Source: a virus
DNA: 64,000 bases
Direction: 5' to 3' (one strand)
Virus record (IMG/VR): IMGVR_UViG_3300011115_000838
Span: 1 to 64,000 of that record
A model generated the notes under the pieces. The model made no database searches. It was not told the origin of the DNA and saw only the letters and a list, made by a program, of their open reading frames with translations. This document shows, one piece after another, positions 7,688-17,445 of the stretch. Both the position numbers and the translations under genes were made by a program. Each line of letters begins with the position of its first letter. The stretch's first letter is position 1.

Positions 7688-7736
7688 GCAATAAGCCATT
7701 TATTTTAGCTATTTTTATAAAAAAATGTCATTATAG

Positions 7737-9143
7737 ATGTCTGTACTAAGTTTTTCATTAAAAAATGCAATAGGTAGAACAAATCCTTCACCAGATGGTC
7801 TATTTTCTTATGGAAAATATACTGCATCTAACGCATTTACTTTATTTAATGCGTATAGGTACATAGAGGATGATGCTGTTTTGGTGTTGCCAACTTTTGA
7901 TGATGAAAAGGTTCTTGCACATAAAACATTAACTGTAGCTTATCCACACTTAGGATTTGAAAATATTCAGGGTAACTTAAACATTACTCCACAACCATTC
8001 CCAGACTTTGGCATTTATCTTCATCCATTTTATTCTTCTCAAAGAGATGATGTAGGTGTTAGATTTAATTGTCCAGTTACCGCTAATTTATCTATTGTAA
8101 GTAAAGTACAAAAAGCAGATGGTAATTGCGGAGATGCTATTGGATATAGAATACTTAGAAATGGGATAGAAGTTCAAACAAGAACTTTAGTAGCTCAATC
8201 AAGTAATCCTTATCAAATAACTACTAGTGTATCAGTAACTCAAGGAGATATTTTAGATTTTATAGTAGATGTAGGAGATAATGCTAATTCTTTTTGTGAT
8301 GATGTTGCCTTAGAAGTAACTCTTGATGTAGTATATTCAAAACTACCTACTCCCACTATTGTTTCGACTGGATTAAATTGTGAAAGCACAACGATTGAAG
8401 GTAAAGGATTATTTGTTCCAAATGATGTTACAGCAATTATTTGTAATGGGGATGAAGCAATAGCATATACTCCAGTATCAATAGTAGGAGGAACATATAA
8501 CTCATCTTTTAAATTCACTAATTTAAACTTAACTAATTTTAGTGGAAAACAATTAAAGGTTAGATTACAAAGCCCATTAGATACCCCATCTGATTTTGTT
8601 TATATAAATGTTGGAACAGATGGCAATTGTGTAACTTTTTTAAAGCCTGTTATAACAAAGAAAGAAACTTGTTTAGTTACTTCTAAGAGTATAAATTATT
8701 TCACTTGTACTTCAAATAGAAGATGTGCAATTGCAGTTATAGATACTAAAACAAAAGAAATCGTAGCAACATCTATTCCTGAGTTACAGGTTGGCTTACT
8801 TACATTTATTGCAAAGGTTTATGACGCTAACTTAGATTTTAGTTCTAAGTTCAAGACCATATCAGTAGGATTAGGTGTAATTCTAGATGCACCTAAAGCT
8901 CAAAATCCTTTTCCAATTACTACAACAAATTTTCAATGTGAAAAAATGCTTGAAACATTTGGATATATTGAAGGCTATGTTAGTTCAGTTGATAAAGGCA
9001 TATTATTAATGTATAATTCAAATTTTATAGAAACAACTATGCCAACACTATCAGCACCGATAAATAATGGAAAATTTTCTATTAAAATTCCACAGTATAT
9101 GAATGGAGATTATGTGTTTTACGCTTTAAAATTAGAATATTAA
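7737..9143 (+). CDS. Putative virion surface/tail protein, 468 aa
   Basis: First gene of the plus-strand virion operon. It is a beta-rich protein with regular cysteines and sequence that looks like repeated beta-sandwich modules (for example residues about 195-300 and 300-395), as in adhesins and baseplate decorations. No named family recognised. It overlaps the next gene by 1 nt (TAATGG), and both share the Cys-rich, short-repeat character, so they probably act in one structure. Virion surface role is inferred from position. Confidence 0.6.
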   Translation: MSVLSFSLKNAIGRTNPSPDGLFSYGKYTASNAFTLFNAYRYIEDDAVLVLPTFDDEKVLAHKTLTVAYPHLGFENIQGNLNITPQPFPDFGIYLHPFYSSQRDDVGVRFNCPVTANLSIVSKVQKADGNCGDAIGYRILRNGIEVQTRTLVAQSSNPYQITTSVSVTQGDILDFIVDVGDNANSFCDDVALEVTLDVVYSKLPTPTIVSTGLNCESTTIEGKGLFVPNDVTAIICNGDEAIAYTPVSIVGGTYNSSFKFTNLNLTNFSGKQLKVRLQSPLDTPSDFVYINVGTDGNCVTFLKPVITKKETCLVTSKSINYFTCTSNRRCAIAVIDTKTKEIVATSIPELQVGLLTFIAKVYDANLDFSSKFKTISVGLGVILDAPKAQNPFPITTTNFQCEKMLETFGYIEGYVSSVDKGILLMYNSNFIETTMPTLSAPINNGKFSIKIPQYMNGDYVFYALKLEY

Positions 9144-10018
9144 TGGCATTAGTAAATAAACTCGTTATACTGTGTGGGTCAAACCCAGCAGTTACTTACA
9201 ATATAAATTTAGAAAATACAAATAATGTTGGTATACAAGCAATACTTAATACTATACCAATTGAATTAGGAGATTATAATTATACCATAGAGTTAGCCTC
9301 TAGTGGTCTTTTTACATCTAAACTTCAAATTATTGATGCAGGTGCAACTTGTATTCCTTATTTCTATGTTGATGGTGTTCCTTATACTGCTTCACTTTAT
9401 AATGGAGATGTCACTCTTACAATTGGAGAGGGAACAGTTCCTTTTTTTAACGTAGATAAAAGTTTAGAAAGTGAAGAATTTTCTATTGAAGTTTGCTGTC
9501 AAGATTGTAACAAGCCAACGTTTGTAACAGAACTTTATGAAGCGGATACATATATACCTTATTATCTTGATATGGTAGATGGTGTTGTTGTTATATTAGA
9601 CGGAACAATAAATCAATCATTCACTTATCAACAAAAAGGTTTAATTGAATTATCAACGCCTTTAGTAAAGGGCCAAGTTGTTAGATTATTTGTAAACGGT
9701 TGTGATACATATTCTGAAACTTTAATAGTTAAATCAAGACCAGAAGATTGTGATTTTATTCAACAGATACCATGTTACATTAAAGTTCTTGACATTAAAG
9801 TAGAAACTGTTGATTTATTGTTTGCAAAAATAAAATCATTAAATGTTTCTTCTTATGGAGACTTAAAATACAGAATAAATAATGGGGATTGGTACGACTC
9901 TTGGACTCAACTCGATAAATTCCCTTTAAGTACTGGAGTTAATCTTCAAATAAAGAGCAAAGCAAATCCAAGTTGCAAGATAGAGTTCCCAATGCTTGTA
10001 ATTCAAAAACTATCATAA
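9143..10018 (+). CDS. Putative virion surface/tail protein, 291 aa
   Basis: Beta-rich, with cysteine pairs spread along the chain (VCCQDC, VNGCDTY, PEDCDF). Not recognised. Its start overlaps the stop of the preceding gene and a strong hairpin terminator (10029-10058) follows, so the two form a short operon upstream of the head genes. Likely a virion or baseplate component by context. Confidence 0.55.
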   Translation: MALVNKLVILCGSNPAVTYNINLENTNNVGIQAILNTIPIELGDYNYTIELASSGLFTSKLQIIDAGATCIPYFYVDGVPYTASLYNGDVTLTIGEGTVPFFNVDKSLESEEFSIEVCCQDCNKPTFVTELYEADTYIPYYLDMVDGVVVILDGTINQSFTYQQKGLIELSTPLVKGQVVRLFVNGCDTYSETLIVKSRPEDCDFIQQIPCYIKVLDIKVETVDLLFAKIKSLNVSSYGDLKYRINNGDWYDSWTQLDKFPLSTGVNLQIKSKANPSCKIEFPMLVIQKLS

Positions 10019-10028
10019 CATTATAATT

Positions 10029-10058
10029 CCATAAACTACAATCTTTTGTAGTTTATGG
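10029..10058 (+). terminator. Hairpin terminator
   Basis: A perfect 13-bp stem (ccataaactacaa/ttgtagtttatgg) with a 4-nt loop follows the stop codon at 10018 by 10 nt. The downstream sequence is only moderately T-rich (ttattagttt), so termination may be partial. Confidence 0.6.
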
Positions 10059-10124
10059 TTATTAGTTTAAAATGAAGTATATTAGTATAAAATTGTAACA
10101 TCCATATAACTTATATATAAAAAA

Positions 10125-11129
10125 ATGGCATTAGACAACTTAGCAACAGTTTGCTGTGGAGAAGAAGGCTCAAAGTATTTCAAGCAGTTTTGCGGTGAAA
10201 ACCTACAAGTCGACGACCAAATCGCAGCAGTAGCTATCATTGAGAACGCATCACTTCCAAAAGTTGGTGATTCAATACTTCTTTGTGGAGGTGGAAGTCC
10301 TACGTTATTGACACGAGGAAATTACGCTGTAACTATCTTACACTACATCCGTGATAAGCAATTTGAATGTGAAGGTGGTGGGGAATATTTTCACTTTTTG
10401 CATACTGGCTTATTAAAGGCAAGTAAAAGAGCTAAACCAAGTACAACTAATTCAGATGTAATGTCTCGTTACATTGCCCCTGTAAAGTTGGGTCAATCAA
10501 CTACTGCTGAATTAATGTTAGCAGAGCATTATTTGCCAAATATTGACGTAATTCAAGGTATTCAAAAACGTGCTTCAAGCATTTCGGTAATCTATTTCTT
10601 CAAACAAGGTTGTTTGGTAAAAGATGCTGATGGAGACTCAACAGTTTATATCTCTGATGCAGGTTTTGAAGTAACTGGTGGAGAGTCTGGTTATATCAAA
10701 GGAACTATCACATTGAGCGAGCAATCAGAATATGATGATTTTTACTTTGTTGCTAACCCAAGCGATTTCATTAAAGAATTGAAGAGAAAAACACAATTTA
10801 CTTTTGGAACACCAACGGTAACTGGTGCAACTCCAAAGGCTTGTGGAAGCAAAGGTGGTTGTTTAGCTTATACTGGAACAGAAGGCACTCTATTCACAAT
10901 TGCACCTGATGTTAATGAATTAACTTCTTGTCCAACTTGGAATGTTTATTTGAATTGTTCTGATGAATTAGGAATGTTGAGTGGTTCTATTTCAATCAAT
11001 TCAGAGACTGGAGTAATTACTGGAGCATCAACTTTAGCTGATGGAACATATAAATTGACAGTTGAAGTTACAAACGATTGTGGAATCACAGGTACACAGT
11101 GTTATTTGATTGAAGTACAACCAGATTAA
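10125..11129 (+). CDS. Putative major tail (tube) protein with C-terminal Ig-like domain
   Basis: A 334-residue protein beginning MALDNLATVCCGEEG. The first ~240 residues are of the length and style of phage tail-tube proteins. The last ~90 residues (FTIAPDVNELT ... GSISINSETGVITGAS ... TYKLTVEVTN) have the putative-Ig/cadherin-like repeat pattern common at the ends of tail-tube and capsid-decoration proteins. The location directly before portal is unusual for a tube protein, so a head decoration role is the main alternative. Codon choice is more GC-tolerant than its neighbours, as in highly expressed virion genes. Confidence 0.5.
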   Translation: MALDNLATVCCGEEGSKYFKQFCGENLQVDDQIAAVAIIENASLPKVGDSILLCGGGSPTLLTRGNYAVTILHYIRDKQFECEGGGEYFHFLHTGLLKASKRAKPSTTNSDVMSRYIAPVKLGQSTTAELMLAEHYLPNIDVIQGIQKRASSISVIYFFKQGCLVKDADGDSTVYISDAGFEVTGGESGYIKGTITLSEQSEYDDFYFVANPSDFIKELKRKTQFTFGTPTVTGATPKACGSKGGCLAYTGTEGTLFTIAPDVNELTSCPTWNVYLNCSDELGMLSGSISINSETGVITGASTLADGTYKLTVEVTNDCGITGTQCYLIEVQPD

Positions 11130-11130
11130 T

Positions 11131-12945
11131 ATGAAGATTACAGACGATTTAGTTAGAAAGTTCTTATATGATGAAATAAAACTCGAAGACCCATACCAAG
11201 AAGAATCGGAAGAAATAGACGAGCAATTTCTTGAGGTATTTGGTTCTGAGTATCCAGAATATATGGATTTTCAAAGACCTAATGAGTCTGAAAGTCAAAA
11301 AGCATATAGAAAAGCGTATTTTGAGAGTATCGGAAATCCAGTATCAGGCTTTCTAGGACTAATAGAAAAGCAGATAGATAAAGTTTTTACATCTGATGAT
11401 TTCAAAATACGCTTTAATCACAAATCGAAATTACCTCGTGAGCAAGATACTGCTCAGTGGTATTTCACAAAGGGATACTATAATGGAGCAGACTTATTAA
11501 AGGCTTTTTCTGAATCAATCAAGAAAGATACTTTATTAAAGCCTAACAGCTTAATGGTCTTAGTGCCGAATGAAGATGGAAATGGTTATCCTAAACCATA
11601 CTATCTTATTGTAGATTCCGAGAACGTTCTTTATTTTAAAGCGAATGAGTTTGCTCTTGTAAAATCTGAGATGAAATCTGATGTAAAAAATTACGATGGA
11701 AGAATCTTAGAAGGTTATGGAGACATTTTTTACTTTTTTGACTCAGAAAAATATTGTATTGCTACCCACGTTGCATTCAACGACTCTGGTCAGAAAGTGT
11801 TTGAAACAAATCAAGCATCCAACGGTGAATTTTTAAGTCATGGTTGCGATTTCTTGCCAGCAAAAAAGATTGGTAGAAGAGTTGTAAAGCAAACACAAGA
11901 TGGTCACGAACTAAGAACCTCAGACCTAACTGATTCTTTAGTATTCCTTAGAGAAGCACAAATGAATCACGGAGACTTAACCGTTGAGCATAATTTCCAT
12001 GTTGCATCGCAAGAATGGGTATTAGGCACAGTAGAATGCTCAACTTGTAAAGGTATGGGTAAAGTAAGAGGAAAGGGTGTTTCAGAACCATGTCCTACTT
12101 GTAGTGGCTCTAAAACTACTCCTGTATATACTGGAAGTGGATTGAACAAGATGGTAATCCCAATGGATTTAAACTCTTTAGGTCGTTCTGAAAAAATGCC
12201 AACCGAGTTTGGAGGATTCATTACAAGACCCGAAACAGGTGTAAGAGTTTTTTCTGAGGCTTATGAGAAAAATATAAAATTAGCCTTGAGACCATTTGGA
12301 CTTGAAAATGCTATCTTAACTCCATATAATCAAAGTGGAGATGCAAAATCTTATGATATGCAAGAGGGATATGCGTTTATCACATCAATGGCAAGTCATG
12401 TAGAAGACTTAATTAATTTCTTGATAAATGGAATCGTATCTATAAGATATAAATCATTACCAAGTGAGAAAAGAGCGTTAGAATACCCTAGTATAACAGT
12501 CCCTAAGCGTTTTAATTTAAGTTCAGCTGAATCACTATACAACAAGCTAAAGGACGCTTCAAATCAAGGTTTACCTGATTTTATGAAGCTAAAGTACATG
12601 AAGCAACTTGTAGAAAAGGAGAATGGATTAAACTCGGAAGAATACCTTTTTGTAAAAGCAAAAGAAGACTTTGACCCATTTCCAACATATACATTACAAC
12701 AAAAGATTTCAGTTCGTGATGCCGTAAGTGATTTGAAGTATATTCTTGCAATAAACATCGACTCAATATTAAAAGAATTGATTCAAGAAGATAAAGAATT
12801 TTTAATAAGAGAATATAAAGTTCAAAAAGAATTAGTTTACAAGAAGGCTGAGGAATATTTAATGGAAGCCGAATCAAATTTGAACCAAAAAGATTTGTCA
12901 CAAAAATATCCTAATATTGTGACAGATAATCAAAATAATTTATAA
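11131..12945 (+). CDS. Portal protein with DnaJ-type zinc knuckle, 604 aa
   Basis: Placed before scaffold and major capsid and of typical portal length. It has the portal-like core (QWYFTKGYYNGADLL, then NSLMVLVPN and YYLIVDSENVLYFKAN) and a C-terminal helical crown. Residues about 303-327 carry CxxCxGxG ... CPTCSGS, a DnaJ-like four-cysteine zinc-binding pair that is atypical for portals in general. The ATG at 11131 follows the upstream stop immediately; an in-frame TTG at 11110 is rejected because it lies inside the preceding gene. Forms the dodecameric DNA channel at the capsid vertex (family knowledge). Confidence 0.8.
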   Translation: MKITDDLVRKFLYDEIKLEDPYQEESEEIDEQFLEVFGSEYPEYMDFQRPNESESQKAYRKAYFESIGNPVSGFLGLIEKQIDKVFTSDDFKIRFNHKSKLPREQDTAQWYFTKGYYNGADLLKAFSESIKKDTLLKPNSLMVLVPNEDGNGYPKPYYLIVDSENVLYFKANEFALVKSEMKSDVKNYDGRILEGYGDIFYFFDSEKYCIATHVAFNDSGQKVFETNQASNGEFLSHGCDFLPAKKIGRRVVKQTQDGHELRTSDLTDSLVFLREAQMNHGDLTVEHNFHVASQEWVLGTVECSTCKGMGKVRGKGVSEPCPTCSGSKTTPVYTGSGLNKMVIPMDLNSLGRSEKMPTEFGGFITRPETGVRVFSEAYEKNIKLALRPFGLENAILTPYNQSGDAKSYDMQEGYAFITSMASHVEDLINFLINGIVSIRYKSLPSEKRALEYPSITVPKRFNLSSAESLYNKLKDASNQGLPDFMKLKYMKQLVEKENGLNSEEYLFVKAKEDFDPFPTYTLQQKISVRDAVSDLKYILAINIDSILKELIQEDKEFLIREYKVQKELVYKKAEEYLMEAESNLNQKDLSQKYPNIVTDNQNNL

Positions 12946-12946
12946 A

Positions 12947-13300
12947 ATGGCAAAGAAAAAAGAAGTAAAAGATATTGAAGTATTGGCAGATATTCACGTA
13001 CTTAATGAAATTAAAGAAGCAATTGAAGAGGCATCAGTAGAATCTCAAGTAGCAGAAGCTAAAGAAGAAACAGAAGCATCAGTAGAATCTCAAGTAGCAG
13101 AAGCTAAAGAAGAAACAGAAGCATCAGTAGAAACTTTAGAAGTTGTAGAAGATGTTGTAGAGCAATCAGTTGAAGAAGTATTCGGAGACAAAGATTTGGT
13201 TACTTTCATTAACAACAACGGTCAATTAAGAACAGGTCAATATGGATATATTTCTAAGAGAGGCTATAAGGCAATCGAAAAATATAAATCCAAAAAATGA
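12947..13300 (+). CDS. Glu-rich repeat protein, 117 aa
   Basis: Acidic, helical protein with two identical tandem 15-residue units (SVESQVAEAKEETEA) between residues about 29 and 58, encoded by an exact 45-bp DNA repeat. The C-terminal 45 residues (FINNNGQLRTGQYGYISKRGYKAIEKY) form a separate small domain. It sits between portal and scaffold and overlaps the scaffold start by 4 nt. A head-assembly accessory role is likely by position only. Confidence 0.55.
   Translation: MAKKKEVKDIEVLADIHVLNEIKEAIEEASVESQVAEAKEETEASVESQVAEAKEETEASVETLEVVEDVVEQSVEEVFGDKDLVTFINNNGQLRTGQYGYISKRGYKAIEKYKSKK
13031..13120 (+). repeat. Exact 45-bp tandem repeat inside a coding region
   Basis: Two identical consecutive 45-bp copies (13031-13075 and 13076-13120), plus the first 12 bp of a third, lie within the Glu-rich gene. 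Being a multiple of 3, copy number can change without shifting the frame. Confidence 0.85.
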
Positions 13301-14205
13301 GTAATTTCAAAACAATCTTGGAGTCTAAAATAGGCTCAGACATCACAAAACTTGGTGAGGACACACTCACAAAACTTTCAGAACTGGCACTAAGTGACGA
13401 GCAATTTACAGAGATTTCTTCAAAACTACTCGGAATCACGGAAGCAGAAAACAATCCAACTATTATAGGCAAAAACAAGGATGCTTGGCACAAAGCAGAA
13501 TTTAAAAGCGTTTTAGACTCTTTTGATTCAAGTCTGCAAGGTCACGAAGGTATCATAGAAGTAATGCCAACAAATACAAAGGATAAGGTAAAAGAAGTAT
13601 TGAAGTCGTATAAAACAAAATACGAATCATTACAGCGAGAAAATGCTGATTTAACGCAAAAAGCAAAAGATGGAATATCTGATGCAGAATTAAAAGCTCT
13701 TTTAAAATCTAAAGAAGATGAAGTTAGCACATTAAAGACTACACACATCCCTAAAGAATCTGTAAAAGAGTATGAAAATCAAGTTGCAGATTACAAGAGA
13801 GAGATTGAAGCGTTTAAAAAAGCAAAAGTAAAAGATACAATTATTTTAGCTGCAAAGAATACAGGCATTTTAACTGATATTCCAGCAGAGTTTGCTGACG
13901 ACATAGTATATGCAGCAACCAAAAAGTATCTTGAGAATGAAGAATTTAACGTTGGAGGACAGGCAGTAAAGGCTAAGATTATTATAGACAGTAAGACGAA
14001 GCAAGTAGTAATTAGAAATGCTTCTGATGAAAGTTTAGCAGTAACATCAAATGGTCAAATTTTGACAATTGATAAGTTAGTTGAAGATGTAATTGTTAAG
14101 TCAAATCTTAATAAGAAATCACAACAACAACAGCCAACAATCGTTACACCACCACCACCAACACAAAATAATAAAGTACACACTTTTGATTCTAAGTATT
14201 TTTAA
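13297..14205 (+). CDS. Putative capsid scaffold protein, 302 aa
   Basis: Position between portal and major capsid, plus a long charged helical middle (residues about 70-190: ESLQRENADLTQKAKDG ... YENQVADYKREIEAFKKAKV) predicted to be coiled coil, fit phage scaffolding proteins of the GP20-like type. The C-terminus has a short Q/P-rich linker and ends KVHTFDSKYF. The start overlaps the previous gene by 4 nt. No protease domain is seen. Confidence 0.7.
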   Translation: MSNFKTILESKIGSDITKLGEDTLTKLSELALSDEQFTEISSKLLGITEAENNPTIIGKNKDAWHKAEFKSVLDSFDSSLQGHEGIIEVMPTNTKDKVKEVLKSYKTKYESLQRENADLTQKAKDGISDAELKALLKSKEDEVSTLKTTHIPKESVKEYENQVADYKREIEAFKKAKVKDTIILAAKNTGILTDIPAEFADDIVYAATKKYLENEEFNVGGQAVKAKIIIDSKTKQVVIRNASDESLAVTSNGQILTIDKLVEDVIVKSNLNKKSQQQQPTIVTPPPPTQNNKVHTFDSKYF

Positions 14206-14234
14206 AACTAACATAACTTAATAAAAAATTCCAC

Positions 14235-15605
14235 ATGGCTATTAGAAACGTTCCAGAAATTTGTCCAGAAGCGTTGACAGTAAATTTACAACTTGCTACT
14301 GCGATGGGTTCATTGCAAGGAGATGCAAGTTCTTATGGTGCATTAAACGCAACTCTTTCGCAGAGACAAGACAATGTTGTAGCTGCACTTGACCCTCGTG
14401 ATTGTACAAATAAGATTTGGAAAACTGCTGGTAACAAATTCGGTGTTACACTTGAGTATTTTTTGCCTGATTGTGAAGAGATTGACACAACTTTTGCTGA
14501 ATTTACTTGTGCTGCTGGCGAAGATGCTGTTCAAACATCTGACACAGTAGAATTTGAAATCAATCACGGTGCTGCATTTAAAGTAACTGCCACCAAGAAA
14601 GATTGGTCTGATACTTGTTGTGATGTAGAGCCTTACTACGAAGCTGTATTAGCTGCTCGTGCTACTGGTGGTTCACAAGCTGCTGCTGTTGTAATGCAAC
14701 GTTCAATTGACCAATTGATGTCAAATGTTGGTTCTTTTGACAGAATGTATAACTTAAAGTTGCTTTCTGAAAGAATCTACAACACAGTAAATGCACCAAC
14801 TACTGGTATCCTTTACAAATCAAATGACCATGCTCTTACTAAGTTAAAAGCAGGTGCAGGTTACAACTGGGCATTAGACCCTATCACTGGAGACCCTATC
14901 GGTTCTGCTACTTGGGAATTGCCTGTATTGACTTCAAGTATTTCAGCAGCAGACCCTACTCAAATCCCTTACGGATTAAAGCGTATTGATGCGAATATGT
15001 TCCGTTTATTTATGGAAGACTTTATTCGCAGACACCCTCGTTGTGGTCAAGGTATGACAATGGTTGGTGGTTCTATATTTAGAAAATTAGTAGCAGAAGT
15101 TGGTATCCAAGCTGGTTTTGACTTAAATGGAACAAATACAGCAGCAGTATTGCAACGTGCATTAGGTTTCTTAGGTGATTATGTTCAAGATGACCAAATT
15201 GATGCAAAATATGGTGATGGTTCATTCTTCTTGTTAGAAGATAACGTTGCTACAATGTTTTGGATGACTTTATACGGTGACCAACGTTATAACAACGATA
15301 GTGAATACTATTGGGGTGCTACTGGTACACAGGTAGAGAAAATCAAAGGATATAGAGATGTAGGTTTGTTGCCAATTACAGTAGGTAACTGTCGTAATGG
15401 AAACTTAACACTTCCAATGGATATGTTTATCCACACACCACATATCTCTACTTTGACTTGTGCTACAAATCCAACATTCAACATCCAAGCTAACGCTAGA
15501 TATGAAGTGTTTACTCGTCCAGCATTCGGTTGTAGCAATATGAACCCAACAACTGGTATTTACTACGGTAAGTTAGTTGATGTAATTACTGAGATTACTG
15601 CTTAA
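14235..15605 (+). CDS. Major capsid protein, 456 aa
   Basis: Follows scaffold, has HK97-fold length, and shows the codon bias of a very highly expressed gene (GCT, GGT and CGT codons far more frequent than nearby). It carries several cysteine pairs (CCDVEPYY, HPRCGQG, NCRNGN) and a central loop with TGILYKSNDHAL. It forms the icosahedral shell (inference from context). A hairpin terminator follows. Confidence 0.75.
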   Translation: MAIRNVPEICPEALTVNLQLATAMGSLQGDASSYGALNATLSQRQDNVVAALDPRDCTNKIWKTAGNKFGVTLEYFLPDCEEIDTTFAEFTCAAGEDAVQTSDTVEFEINHGAAFKVTATKKDWSDTCCDVEPYYEAVLAARATGGSQAAAVVMQRSIDQLMSNVGSFDRMYNLKLLSERIYNTVNAPTTGILYKSNDHALTKLKAGAGYNWALDPITGDPIGSATWELPVLTSSISAADPTQIPYGLKRIDANMFRLFMEDFIRRHPRCGQGMTMVGGSIFRKLVAEVGIQAGFDLNGTNTAAVLQRALGFLGDYVQDDQIDAKYGDGSFFLLEDNVATMFWMTLYGDQRYNNDSEYYWGATGTQVEKIKGYRDVGLLPITVGNCRNGNLTLPMDMFIHTPHISTLTCATNPTFNIQANARYEVFTRPAFGCSNMNPTTGIYYGKLVDVITEITA

Positions 15606-15626
15606 TTAATCCACACAACAAATAAG

Positions 15627-15655
15627 CCTCGTACTGATTAAAACTTGGTGCGAGG
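15627..15655 (+). terminator. Terminator after the major capsid gene
   Basis: A stem CCTCGTAC/GTGCGAGG (8 bp with one G-U) with a ~13-nt loop, followed by an AT-rich tail, lies 21 nt past the capsid stop codon. It probably gives partial termination and sets high capsid expression apart from downstream genes. Confidence 0.55.
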
Positions 15656-15670
15656 ATTTATATTATAACC

Positions 15671-16174
15671 ATGAAAATATTTTTATTTAGAGTAGGTAAA
15701 ATGTTTGCTGATAATTCTGATTTCCTTATAGATGGAAAACAAATAATAGCTATGACAATATTTGTAACTGCATGGTTAAAACCTATTTTAGATTTATTTC
15801 AAGAATATGGGTTAAATCCAGACTATGGTATATTTGCTATTTTTGGACAAACATTTATATATATTGCAAGATATTTATATCCAAAATTCTTTCCAACACA
15901 AGATAATATAGGAGTTATTACTTGGGTTTTGAGATTTTTAGGAAATAACATATTAGCATTTACGTTTGGAATCTTCTTCACACCACTTTTGGCTAATTAT
16001 ATGGGAGAGCAAAATATTTCTATCATAGGTGTTTCTACATTCATTGGTGCATTTTATGAATTAGGCTTAAAGCGATTAATAAAATATGCTTATACGCTAT
16101 CACAGAAAGACACAAAGGAAGTAATAGAAGATAAGGAAAATACAAAAGAGGTAATAGAAAACAAAGAAGTTTAA
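15671..16174 (+). CDS. Multi-pass membrane protein, 167 aa
   Basis: About three to four hydrophobic helices (residues about 27-45, 53-72, 84-108, 113-132), then a charged tail with a repeated KEVIEDKENTKEVIENKEV sequence. Position between capsid and fibre genes and topology make it a holin candidate; an infection-related membrane protein is the alternative. Function inferred only. Confidence 0.55.
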   Translation: MKIFLFRVGKMFADNSDFLIDGKQIIAMTIFVTAWLKPILDLFQEYGLNPDYGIFAIFGQTFIYIARYLYPKFFPTQDNIGVITWVLRFLGNNILAFTFGIFFTPLLANYMGEQNISIIGVSTFIGAFYELGLKRLIKYAYTLSQKDTKEVIEDKENTKEVIENKEV

Positions 16175-16194
16175 TTATTTTATTCACATTTTAA

Positions 16195-16458
16195 ATGGAA
16201 ATATCAATCAAATCTATATTCGGAACTTTCGAGCCTTTTTTTGCATTCATTGTTACGATGAGCATATTTAAAGGAAATTTTGTTACAATACTAACTTCGC
16301 AAGTTGTAGAAGAAAGAATAAGGATTTTGATGGCTATATTATTTTCCATTTATTATGTAATTAAAATAGTAAGATGGTTTGAAATAAAAGATGAGGTTGC
16401 AAATATAAAAACAAGGCTTGATGAGCTTGAAAAATTAGGAAAAACAAAAAATAAATAG
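16195..16458 (+). CDS. Small membrane protein with coiled-coil tail, 87 aa
   Basis: One or two hydrophobic segments (residues about 11-27 and 41-58), then a charged helix (EIKDEVANIKTRLDELEKLGK) suited to coiled-coil pairing. Size and topology resemble phage holins. It follows another membrane protein gene, so the pair may be holin and partner (inference). Confidence 0.5.
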   Translation: MEISIKSIFGTFEPFFAFIVTMSIFKGNFVTILTSQVVEERIRILMAILFSIYYVIKIVRWFEIKDEVANIKTRLDELEKLGKTKNK

Positions 16459-16478
16459 TATATTTAACAAAAAAAACA

Positions 16479-17021
16479 ATGAAATATTTAATCTTATTAT
16501 TGTCGTTTATTTCTTTTGGAGCATTTGCACAGGCATTTAATACTGACAAAGCAATGCCAACAAAAACAAACTTTTACCCACAAGGTAGTAAGTTGTATGT
16601 AAAATCTCAAAACAAGCCTATTGCAGAAGTTCAAATGAACAGAGCATCAACATTCTCTCTTTTTAGTAAAAAAGATACGTTAAATTTTGATACTTATAGC
16701 TTTGGATTTTCTAACAATGGAACAAATTTAGGTCAATCATTAGTATTGAGTTATGTAAAAGCAATTCCAAGCGATACTATAACTTATTCAACAGTTATTA
16801 AATTTAAAGATGGAAATGTAGGAGTAGGAGGCACACCAACAGCCCCTTTTCAAGTATTTGGAACTAAAGGCTCTATTCCTGCCCCACTAATGACTACTAC
16901 CCAAATTAATGCGATTACATCTCCAACGAATGGTATGTTAGTTTACAATACAACATTAAATGTATATTGTTTCTATGATACAGTATCTTGGAAAAAAGTT
17001 TCAAGTACTGCTATGAACTAA
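16479..17021 (+). CDS. Exported fibre-like protein, 180 aa
   Basis: Begins with a clear signal peptide (MKYLILLLSFISFGAFAQA). The mature part has a GNVGVGGTPTAPFQV segment typical of Bacteroidota tail-fibre and chaperone-less fibre proteins. Its last ~50 residues (TTTQINAITSPTNGMLVYNTT ... CFYDT) are shared with the end of the 696-residue fibre at 17427-19517. Probably a receptor-binding accessory. A signal peptide on such a protein is unusual. Confidence 0.6.
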   Translation: MKYLILLLSFISFGAFAQAFNTDKAMPTKTNFYPQGSKLYVKSQNKPIAEVQMNRASTFSLFSKKDTLNFDTYSFGFSNNGTNLGQSLVLSYVKAIPSDTITYSTVIKFKDGNVGVGGTPTAPFQVFGTKGSIPAPLMTTTQINAITSPTNGMLVYNTTLNVYCFYDTVSWKKVSSTAMN

Positions 17022-17034
17022 TTACCAAAAAAAA

Positions 17035-17445
17035 ATGGCTTGTAAGGTTCAAAATAGAATACCTGTATTAATAGATTGTGACGGAGTAAATCTTGATTTT
17101 ACTAGCTTTAATCTTGCGTACACAGCACTTCCTTATGGTGGGGTCGTTACCAACACAGGTGGTGACGATGCCACTATTCCACTTGTTAATAGTACTAATG
17201 CAGGACTAATGTCTCCTGCAATGTTAGCTTCAATAAAGCCAACTCTCATCATTGAAATATCTAATCTTTCTGATGGAGATGTTATCAATCACAATCTGAA
17301 TGGAAACGTATTAGTTCAATATGTTTATGATTTAGAAATACAGGGAGGTTTTAAAGGAGAAAAACTAAACAACAACAATTCAATATTTAGAACACCAGTT
17401 GATGGTGTCTTTTCGGGATATTTAATATGCACAAAATTAAGCTAA
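17035..17445 (+). CDS. Small virion-region protein, 136 aa
   Basis: No signal peptide, beta-rich, with a GGVVTNTGGDDATIPLVNSTNAGLM segment of the kind that precedes repeat regions in Bacteroidota fibre proteins. The 3' end overlaps the start of the large fibre gene by 19 nt. Probably a fibre accessory protein. Confidence 0.5.
   Translation: MACKVQNRIPVLIDCDGVNLDFTSFNLAYTALPYGGVVTNTGGDDATIPLVNSTNAGLMSPAMLASIKPTLIIEISNLSDGDVINHNLNGNVLVQYVYDLEIQGGFKGEKLNNNNSIFRTPVDGVFSGYLICTKLS

Noticed and set aside
7294-7749. Plus-strand frame of 151 codons over the tRNA/HTH region
   Set aside because: It overlaps the minus-strand HTH gene and tRNA-like elements, has unusual composition and runs into the start of the real virion gene.
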